DNA of 20,011 nucleotides. Origin: Desulfatirhabdium sp964549995. GTDB lineage: Bacteria > Desulfobacterota > Desulfobacteria > Desulfobacterales > Desulfatirhabdiaceae. Both the position numbers and the translations under genes were made by a program. Positions 14,198-20,011 of the stretch are shown here, piece after piece (the stretch's first letter is position 1; the number at the start of each line of letters is the position of its first letter). The stretch spans positions 1 through 20,011 of the forward strand of contig CAZJXF010000059.1 of assembly GCA_964549995.1 (NCBI GenBank). Reading direction: 5' to 3'. The notes beneath the pieces are model-generated. The model was not told the DNA's origin and made no database searches. It saw nothing but the letters and a program-made list of their open reading frames with translations.

Positions 14198-14803
14198 CTA
14201 TATCAGGGAACGGTTCAGTTTCTTCATGGTCAGGGCGATGATCTGTTTCAGGGTAGCGATGACATTGACGCCGGTCAGGGCGGAGGCGGCGAATACCGGA
14301 AATTCCCCTTTCGGATTCAGATCCGCATTCAGGGTTTCGATGGAAAGCAGCGGGATTTCTTGATGCTCCAGATCGCGCTTGTTGTATTGAAACACCAGAG
14401 CGATATCGTCGAGGGTCTTTCGGTGGGCAGCGAGGTGCTCGATCATGTTGCGAAAGGATTCGATATTGCGCTCCCGCTGCACGGCAAGGGAGTCGGCCAC
14501 GAACACCACACCGTCGACGCCCTTCAGAACCAGCCTGCGGGTCGCGTCATACTTGGCCTGCCCCGGAACCGTATAGAGCTGGATCCGAACATCGTAGCCA
14601 CGAATCTTTCCCACATCGAAGGGCAGGAAATCGAAGAAGAGGGTTCTGTCCCCGTGGGTCTTGATGCTCACCATTTCGGAGGGGATCCGATCCCGAAATT
14701 GCTGGTAAATGAATTCGAGATTGGTGGTTTTCCCCCCGCGTCCAGGCCCGTAATAGACGATTTTGGCCTGAACCTCACGATGTTTCATGTTGACGAAGGC
14801 CAA
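14198..14803 (-). CDS. mglA: MglA-type small Ras-like GTPase
   Basis: The 201-residue bacterial Ras-like GTPase has a P-loop GPGRGGKT at 19-26, TVPGQ at 78-82 (the MglA form of switch II, in place of DTAGQ), NKRD at 141-144 and SAL at 174-176. In Myxococcus MglA-GTP marks the leading pole and controls gliding and type IV pili; MglB is its GAP. The TTG at 14803 is chosen because AAGGA lies eight bases upstream and the product then begins MAFVNMKHREVQAKIVYYGPG, matching the family N-terminus and length. The frame is open upstream to a GTG at 14905 that overlaps the mglB stop (GTGA) and would add 34 mostly basic residues. That GTG lacks a ribosome-binding site. It sits between mglB and the unknown gene. 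Confidence 0.93.
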   Translation of the reverse strand: MAFVNMKHREVQAKIVYYGPGRGGKTTNLEFIYQQFRDRIPSEMVSIKTHGDRTLFFDFLPFDVGKIRGYDVRIQLYTVPGQAKYDATRRLVLKGVDGVVFVADSLAVQRERNIESFRNMIEHLAAHRKTLDDIALVFQYNKRDLEHQEIPLLSIETLNADLNPKGEFPVFAASALTGVNVIATLKQIIALTMKKLNRSLI

Positions 14804-14901
14804 GAAACGGTTCCTTTTCTCTCTGTTCAACAGCCGATATGAACGCACTGTTTTGCGGGTCGCATCACATACCGATTTCCTCGACACACGTCGGGGAAAC
14901 C

Positions 14902-15324
14902 TCACCGTGCTGCATAAATGTTTCGGATGGCTTCAGCCGCTTCACCCGCCTTGAGGCGCAACAGTCCGAGGGTCAGTTCGGAACCGAACAGGTTGAGCAT
15001 CAACAGCTCGGCATTGATCTTCAGGAAATGCAGCGATTCGTGCTCTCCTTTGTGAAAGAGCAGGCTGAACTCTTCTTCGCCGACAAGTCTGGCCATGGCC
15101 TCTACGGCCCCGAAATTGGCGGCGGCCAATGCAGCCAGGGAGTAAACGTCGATGCGTGTTTTGCCGTTGTCCCGAAGCGCAATGATGTTGCCGGCCATGT
15201 CGATCACCAAAACACTGTGAACGCCGATATCGATCAGGTGTTCCAGCACGGTTTCAATCCGGCTGATCTGCTCTTCCCCCATGGCGTATTCCGCCAGGGT
15301 AATGGTATCCGTGTCCCCGGCCAT
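14902..15324 (-). CDS. mglB: MglB-type Roadblock/LC7 protein, GAP partner of MglA
   Basis: This is a 140-residue Roadblock/LC7 domain protein. The fold signature is visible as a first helix (EEQISRIETVLEHLIDI), strands HSVLVIDMAGNIIAL (36-50), the small-residue helix SLAALAAANFGAVEAMARLVG (62-82), strands EFSLLFHKGEHESLHFLKI and LLMLNLFG, and a C-terminal helix. MglB homodimers stimulate GTP hydrolysis by MglA and mark the lagging pole in Myxococcus (family knowledge). A purine-rich GGGGGGAA precedes the ATG by six bases. It lies 19 bp after the permease gene and directly ahead of mglA, the usual order of the pair. Confidence 0.9.
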   Translation of the reverse strand: MAGDTDTITLAEYAMGEEQISRIETVLEHLIDIGVHSVLVIDMAGNIIALRDNGKTRIDVYSLAALAAANFGAVEAMARLVGEEEFSLLFHKGEHESLHFLKINAELLMLNLFGSELTLGLLRLKAGEAAEAIRNIYAAR

Positions 15325-15343
15325 TGCTGGTTCCCCCCGTTGT

Positions 15344-16036
15344 TCAATTCTCCACCCGCATCGCTTCCACAGGCGCCATTCTGGCAGCCACCCATGCCGG
15401 ATACAGCACCCCCAGAATGCTCAACAGGCATCCGATACCGACCGAAACCGCAAGCGATCGTCCGATATCCCCCCAGTGAAGCCCCTCCCACACCACATGT
15501 CCGAATCGCACCCATCCGCTTGCGAGGCTGATCGAAATCCCGATCAGGGCTCCAGCCATCGAGCCGATCGCACCCTGAATGCCGGCCTCGAGCAGAAACA
15601 AGCGCAGGATGAAGCGGTCCAGCGCACCCAGGCACTTCATGGTTCCGATTTCCCGAAACCGTTCGGTGACCGCCATCAGCTGGGAATTGACGATGCCCAC
15701 GACACAGGCCAAAAAAGACAGAAAAAGGATCCACCGCTGCTTGGGACTGCTGCCGATCGTCTGCGCATCCGGCTGCACATCGTATCCGGCCCGCAATACC
15801 TGCTGGCGCAACTCCGGCCTGCCGGTGGCAAGCAGGCTGTTGACGACGGCCAGATCGGAATCGGTGAAGCTCAGAAAGGCTACGGCCAACACCAGCGAAA
15901 TCGTGGTGACCATGGACCGGAAAAAGCGCACACGGATGCTCTTTACGGCAATTTCCACCGACTTTCGAAAAGGAAGAACGATGATCCGTTCCGAAGCCCC
16001 CTGCAATGATGACCCGATCGTCATAATCTTCGTCAT
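15344..16036 (-). CDS. FtsX/MacB-type ABC transporter permease, short
   Basis: This 230-residue membrane protein ends in an FtsX domain: helices at about 105-127, 146-175 and 196-221, with the typical RFREIGTMKCLGALDRFILRLFLLEAGIQG (see 129-158). A first helix lies at 41-59. The extracytoplasmic part between helices 1 and 2 is only about 45 residues, much shorter than the roughly 200-residue MacB/LolC domain, so the substrate-engaging part is missing or reduced. No ATPase gene of the MacB/LolD type is in the window. It could pair with an ATPase elsewhere or act as a membrane anchor. It is 20 bp after the glycosyltransferase-like gene and 19 bp before mglB. Confidence 0.82.
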   Translation of the reverse strand: MTKIMTIGSSLQGASERIIVLPFRKSVEIAVKSIRVRFFRSMVTTISLVLAVAFLSFTDSDLAVVNSLLATGRPELRQQVLRAGYDVQPDAQTIGSSPKQRWILFLSFLACVVGIVNSQLMAVTERFREIGTMKCLGALDRFILRLFLLEAGIQGAIGSMAGALIGISISLASGWVRFGHVVWEGLHWGDIGRSLAVSVGIGCLLSILGVLYPAWVAARMAPVEAMRVEN

Positions 16037-16056
16037 CCCTTGTTACCCCTCGACCG

Positions 16057-17577
16057 TCACCCTGTCACATCCCGCTTCTCGCCATGCACCCGTACCCGGT
16101 TGAACCGAAACGGGGCTTGTCGAATCCGAATGCCGTGACGCCGCAACTGACCGGCCGTGAACATTTCGGCGCTGACCGGCTGGGAGCTGCACCCCGCTGC
16201 ATACCAATCTGTCACATAGGAATCGAATTCGTCAAGCTTATTCATGTAGCAGGCCATATCCTCGGGGTTGCCGACGGCAAAACGATCGTTGACACCATCA
16301 AAGCCGTGAAAATCGGGAACATGCACATAGCGCAGATCGATCCGCTCGATTTTGTCGACAGGTTGAACGAACCGAATGTCGGGCCTGCAGCGGATCACGA
16401 CGTCGTAGACAATACCCGTTTGAGATCGCCATTCATCGAAGAGCCGCCAGCATTGCTTCAATCCGTTCAGCTGCTGGAGATATCGCTGAACCCCCGTCTT
16501 CAGCTGGCAGTTGACGCCGTTCCGAAGCCTGCCTTCCGGAATCGGCTTGTCCGGTTCGATGCGCCAGCGAATCGGAGAAAGCAGCTCGACGTTTCGGCTT
16601 CCCGCATCATCCGGGGCGAAGACGAACACATCGCAGGACGGCAGTCGTTCGATCAGCATGGTTCGGAGATTGTCCACCGTTCTGTCGAGCAGGGCAAGAC
16701 TTCCGGAAACCAGCAGGGCCATGCGTCGATGGGGTCCGCATTTCGGGCAATCGGCACCTTTTGGGTCCGCATCTTCCCGATACCGAAACAGAGGATGCCC
16801 CCAGTCGATCCGTCGTCGGAGGACATCGTCCAGCCGATAGGACCCATCCTTTTTCCGTGGGACACCGGACATCGGTTCCGACCGGTTGGGCCGATCCTGC
16901 GGCAGGCGGCCTCGCAGCTGCTTGGGCAACGCCGTGCACAGAAATGTCGTCGGGATGTGCCAATAACGCTTTTTCTGGACATAGCTGCGGCGGGTCTTGT
17001 TCTTGGTCAGGACGAGATTGCACTGTAAGCGGTGCTCGGGGTAGAAGAGCGTACACAGATGGGCGACGATCAGCTGGGAATACAGCCACGACTCGGCATC
17101 GAACCCCGTGTAATAGGGCAGCAAAAGGGGGAGCGCTTCCCGATGAAAGGCATTCATCAAGGCATCGAAATTGTGACCGAGGTTCGCGAGGGCGTCGGCT
17201 TCGGTGTACTGCCAGGAATAGCGGGTATAACCGACTGCAGGCTCCCAGTCGAGCAGCCAGTTTTCGAAGGTTCGGAAGGGATTGCCGGTCAGCGGAACGC
17301 CGAGGTGTTCGGCAAGCTCGGTATCTTCCTTGATCTGGACATCTTCATCCAGGAAAATGTAGTACAAGTAATCCGCCCCGCTCGCTTCGACCCGTTTTCG
17401 GGCCTCGGCCAGAAGGGCGTTTCGACCCTCGTTCCAGGAGCTTCCCGGAAGAAACAGCGCACCCGGAACCTGTGAAGGCGTCTTCCAGGTGAGCAGGATG
17501 ATGTCGTTTCCTGTGTCGGGAAGTTCGGGATACGGCATGTTTTCGGCCGCCTGGATCAAATAGACGAAGGGTTTCAT
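16057..17577 (-). CDS. Two-domain glycosyltransferase-like protein
   Basis: The 506-residue cytoplasmic protein has two halves. The first (1-215) has features of a GT-A nucleotide-sugar fold, with an acidic DED at 77-79 inside YLYYIFLDEDVQI; a metal-binding DxD role is likely but not proven. The second (about 285-500) starts MALLVSGSLALLDRTVDNLRTML and carries RCRPDIRF (396-403) and GVNDRFAVG (428-436), a pattern seen in uncharacterised sugar-transferase-like proteins. A CPKCG motif (277-281) sits in the linker. The donor, acceptor and pathway are unknown and no other sugar genes adjoin. The ATG at 17577 is preferred; an in-frame GTG at 17598 lies nine bases after the cytochrome stop codon. 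Confidence 0.7.
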   Translation of the reverse strand: MKPFVYLIQAAENMPYPELPDTGNDIILLTWKTPSQVPGALFLPGSSWNEGRNALLAEARKRVEASGADYLYYIFLDEDVQIKEDTELAEHLGVPLTGNPFRTFENWLLDWEPAVGYTRYSWQYTEADALANLGHNFDALMNAFHREALPLLLPYYTGFDAESWLYSQLIVAHLCTLFYPEHRLQCNLVLTKNKTRRSYVQKKRYWHIPTTFLCTALPKQLRGRLPQDRPNRSEPMSGVPRKKDGSYRLDDVLRRRIDWGHPLFRYREDADPKGADCPKCGPHRRMALLVSGSLALLDRTVDNLRTMLIERLPSCDVFVFAPDDAGSRNVELLSPIRWRIEPDKPIPEGRLRNGVNCQLKTGVQRYLQQLNGLKQCWRLFDEWRSQTGIVYDVVIRCRPDIRFVQPVDKIERIDLRYVHVPDFHGFDGVNDRFAVGNPEDMACYMNKLDEFDSYVTDWYAAGCSSQPVSAEMFTAGQLRRHGIRIRQAPFRFNRVRVHGEKRDVTG

Positions 17578-17607
17578 GTCCGTTCCCGTTTCTTCCACTT
17601 TTCGCCG

Positions 17608-19134
17608 TCACTTGGCCAACTTCCGCCGTTTTGCGATCCACTCGTCCATCTCGGCCAGCCGTTTCGACAGCGGTGCATATCCTTCGGCGAACACCGCATA
17701 GTCCCCTCCACCCGCCATGGCGGCCGTAAACCGGATGTTGTTGGCATCGTAGAGCCACAGACCGCTCCACAATTTTTCGATCGGCTCATCGAAGAGGCTC
17801 TCGGGATACCCCTTGGCGAGCTTCTGCTTCCACACAGCGACGATCATCTCGGTAGCGGTTTTGGTCAAGGAATGGGTTCGTTGGATCGTGCTTTCAAACC
17901 GCTGCCAATGGCCACTCACCCAGGAGGTGCTGTGGCAGGCCTTGCACACGGCCTGCATCGTTTCGGTTCTGTTGCGTTGCTCCTTCTCGTCGATGAGATA
18001 GGTTTTGGCGGTACCCCCGCCGAAATCGGTGGGCAGCGGTTGACCATCCGCATTGCGAATGATGGTGACATCGGGAAGGATCGGCTGCGGATGCGGATAG
18101 GGGAGGCCGAAAATCCGCCAGGCCAGGCGGTTGTTCATCCGATGGGTCCGCTCGGCCACCACATTGCCGTCCTCGGAAACCAGCAGACTGATGTGGCAGG
18201 CGGCACAGGTCGGAGCCGTAAAATCCTTTCCGATCACCCAAGGGGTCGTCGTAAAATTCCATTTTCCCTGCTGAGCGGCCGCGATGTTGCCGTGCTTGCT
18301 CGCATCGTACACCTTGTAGGCCGGCACATCGGGACCGTTGTGGCATTCCTTGCAGGTGGCGGGTTTGCGGGCAACGGCCTGGCTGAAGGCATGCCGAGGA
18401 TGGCAGGCCGTACACGCCCCCAACGTTCCGTCGGGGTTGCTTCGACCGACCCCATTGTTGGGCCATCCGGAGAGCACCGGAAAGGCCATGTCCCCCATTT
18501 CGGTCGATCGGTTGACGACGCCGGTGACCGCCATCTTCGTTCCGTGGCAGTAATAACAAGCCACAGCCTCGGCATGAAGCGAGGAGGTTGCCTTTTCGAT
18601 CTGTTTCCAGGGAACCGGAGAAAGCATGGACCGCTGCAGATCTTGATAGATGGCATTGTCGGCCAGGTTCCGATAGGCATGGGACATGATGTTGTCGGCG
18701 TATTGATCCCGTTCGGCGGCATGACATTCGGCACAATCCCGAGGGGTGACGACGGGATGGACGTCGAATCCATTGTGAGAAACGGTATCGGGATGTTCGG
18801 CGGCGTTACGCGTATGGCATTCGGCGCATCCCACCGTCGTTTCCATCAGGGAATCGGGAACGATTTGGGTCAGAATTTTTTGGTTGCGGTCCTTGACGAG
18901 GAGGGCCTGTTTGGGGGTCATGACGGCATGACGGCTTTGCCGCCAGTCGGCCACGATGCCGGGGTGAACACTTTCATGGCAGTCGAGGCACTGACGGGTG
19001 GCCTCGCTGACGGGGTTTTCAGCGCCAAGGACTGAACCGGCCGAAAGCAGAAGCCACAGCAACAGCATCGATAAAACGACAGGCGCGCCCTTTGCCGAGC
19101 GCGTCCACTGGATACGGCAATCTTCGAAACACAT
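17608..19134 (-). CDS. Octaheme c-type cytochrome, hydroxylamine oxidoreductase family
   Basis: This 508-residue exported cytochrome has eight CxxCH heme sites, at C49, C103, C134, C193, C241, C261, C310 and C397. A signal peptide (hydrophobic 18-33, likely cut after LGA at 36-38) sends it to the periplasm. The stretch from CTACHPRHAFSQAVARKP through CKECHNGPD to YDASKHG (241-282) and the C-terminal CKACHSTSWVSGHWQRFE (397-414) match the HAO family. CYYCH (193-197) should be the active-site heme 4. Deltaproteobacterial and epsilonproteobacterial HAO relatives are thought to reduce nitrite or hydroxylamine, not oxidise it. Where HAO has Asp-His in GPDH, this protein has GPDV, so one catalytic residue may be missing. 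No cycX/NapC-type quinol partner is adjacent. GAGGGGGG precedes the ATG by four bases. Confidence 0.88.
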   Translation of the reverse strand: MCFEDCRIQWTRSAKGAPVVLSMLLLWLLLSAGSVLGAENPVSEATRQCLDCHESVHPGIVADWRQSRHAVMTPKQALLVKDRNQKILTQIVPDSLMETTVGCAECHTRNAAEHPDTVSHNGFDVHPVVTPRDCAECHAAERDQYADNIMSHAYRNLADNAIYQDLQRSMLSPVPWKQIEKATSSLHAEAVACYYCHGTKMAVTGVVNRSTEMGDMAFPVLSGWPNNGVGRSNPDGTLGACTACHPRHAFSQAVARKPATCKECHNGPDVPAYKVYDASKHGNIAAAQQGKWNFTTTPWVIGKDFTAPTCAACHISLLVSEDGNVVAERTHRMNNRLAWRIFGLPYPHPQPILPDVTIIRNADGQPLPTDFGGGTAKTYLIDEKEQRNRTETMQAVCKACHSTSWVSGHWQRFESTIQRTHSLTKTATEMIVAVWKQKLAKGYPESLFDEPIEKLWSGLWLYDANNIRFTAAMAGGGDYAVFAEGYAPLSKRLAEMDEWIAKRRKLAK

Positions 19135-19190
19135 GGTCCCCCCTCATGAATTCGATATGACCGGTCATCGGCATGGGACGGCATCGGCCC

Positions 19191-19886
19191 TCAGCAGGAA
19201 CACCGTTTCAAGGCGCATTGGATAATTTCTACGGCCGAATCGAAGGACAGGAATTCGGTGTTGATCACCAGGTCGTAATTGACCGGATCGGCCACATCGG
19301 CATTGAAGGACTTGCGGATAAAAGCCTTTCTGCGGGCTTCCCGCATGTTGACGCGCTTCTTGGCTTCTTCTTCCGAAATTTTGAACAGGCGGGCGATGTT
19401 CTGAATCCGCACCTCGAGCGGTGATACGATCCGTACTGCCAGCCGCTCGGTCGGCGGAATGATGAAATTGGACCCACGGCCCACGATGACGGCGTTTCCG
19501 TGTTTGGCGATGACACCGACAACCCGCATCAAGTGCTCCAGATACACCCCCGGCCACAGATACCGCTTGTTGACGATAGAGGCGATGAAATCTTCCACGC
19601 CCGAAAGCCGTTCCTTTTCGATCGACTCGATCACCGACGCACTGACATCCGCACTGTTGGCGATTTCGGTGATGATGTCTCGATTGAACAGGTCATAACC
19701 CATTTTTCGAGCGATGCCTTCGGCGATGATCTGCCCGCCGCTGCCCGGCTCGGAAGAGATGGTGACCACGGTAATCGCCTTCGTGTCGCTCGGGCTGTCC
19801 TTCTTGTCTTTTCGGCCCCATTTGCCGACCACTTCCTGAATGAAAGCTTCGAAGGACTCCTGATGCTGCTGTTCTTCCTGGTTCAT
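19191..19886 (-). CDS. Cytidylate kinase-like family protein
   Basis: This is a 231-residue protein of the cytidylate-kinase-like P-loop family. ITVVTISSEPGSGGQIIAEGIARKMG (38-63) is the family-type nucleotide-binding loop, which lacks the classical Lys of Walker A. VIVGRGSNFI and a basic segment (EARRKAFIRKSFN), typical of an Arg-rich lid, follow. The enzyme proper phosphorylates CMP or dCMP, but members of this family often sit by regulatory or metabolic genes and their substrate is not settled. The first 35 residues are polar and charged. ATG 19886 follows GAGGT by four bases; a GTG two codons upstream overlaps that site and is less likely. It is the first gene of the long minus-strand string, 56 bp ahead of the cytochrome. 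Confidence 0.85.
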   Translation of the reverse strand: MNQEEQQHQESFEAFIQEVVGKWGRKDKKDSPSDTKAITVVTISSEPGSGGQIIAEGIARKMGYDLFNRDIITEIANSADVSASVIESIEKERLSGVEDFIASIVNKRYLWPGVYLEHLMRVVGVIAKHGNAVIVGRGSNFIIPPTERLAVRIVSPLEVRIQNIARLFKISEEEAKKRVNMREARRKAFIRKSFNADVADPVNYDLVINTEFLSFDSAVEIIQCALKRCSC

Positions 19887-19917
19887 AGGCACCTCGTTTG
19901 AAAGGAATCATCATTTT

Positions 19918-20005
19918 TGATGGGCTCACAAAAAGTCGATCTACCCCCGATTTTCAGGTATTTCCGGGCCTGAGCATGGGGGCGGGTACGCCTTTTGATG
20001 CTGCA
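19918..20005 (+). repeat. Dispersed repeat, element A copy 4
   Basis: This copy begins TGATGGGCTCACAAAAAGTC, continues through a CCCCCGATTTT block and GGTATTTCCGGGCCTGAGCA, and ends CCTTTTGATGCTGCA. It is the most complete plus-strand copy. Its first five bases, with CATCA at 19909-19913, form a small hairpin just upstream of the cytidylate-kinase-like gene, where the promoter of the long minus-strand operon would be expected. Confidence 0.75.
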
Positions 20006-20011
20006 GCGGAA

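Overview
The window looks like chromosomal DNA of a sulfate-reducing or related member of the Desulfobacterota (Desulfobacterales-like). This is inferred from gene content, not from a phylogenetic marker: a NapH/NapG-type polyferredoxin, an octaheme cytochrome of the hydroxylamine-oxidoreductase (HAO) family, an MglA/MglB pair, a LytS-membrane-type hybrid kinase and many dispersed intergenic repeats. Base composition is moderately GC-rich and looks even throughout. There is no sign of a phage or a complete transposon.

Left third (1-7096). A membrane polyferredoxin (139-1803, minus) diverges from a tiny cysteine-rich protein (1890-2117, plus). A 61-residue protein of unknown function (2143-2328, minus) follows, then a 948-residue hybrid histidine kinase (2687-5533, minus). 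Next come a 530-bp repeat-rich gap, a cobalamin adenosyltransferase (6067-6582, plus) and tRNA-Arg(CCG) (6722-6797, plus). The gaps hold a dispersed repeat family in several forms: four copies of a roughly 55-90-bp element (A), a 125-bp MITE-like element with 20-bp terminal inverted repeats (B), a degenerate B copy starting on the cobO stop codon, and a 25-bp hairpin (C). All share the core GCAAAAAG. A 126-nt stretch between the tRNA and cheA has nested helices and may encode a structured RNA.

Right two thirds (7097-19886). Twelve genes lie head to tail on the minus strand with gaps of at most 98 bp and several overlaps. In transcription order they are: cytidylate-kinase-like protein, HAO-family octaheme cytochrome, two-domain glycosyltransferase-like protein, FtsX-type permease, mglB, mglA, a 222-residue unknown, a PilB/GspE-type ATPase, a receiver-PAS protein, a chemoreceptor with no sensor domain, cheW and cheA. 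The eight genes from mglB to cheA form the most interesting unit. A polarity GTPase switch, a type IV pilus/type II secretion-type motor ATPase and a minimal chemosensory core sit in one apparent operon, with no cheR, cheB or stand-alone cheY and no pilus structural genes in view.

A working inference is that CheA, CheW and the receptor form a cytoplasm-facing array that phosphorylates the receiver-PAS protein, and that this signal acts on the MglAB switch and the ATPase. That would resemble Frz-MglA control of type IV pili in Myxococcus, but compressed into a single locus.
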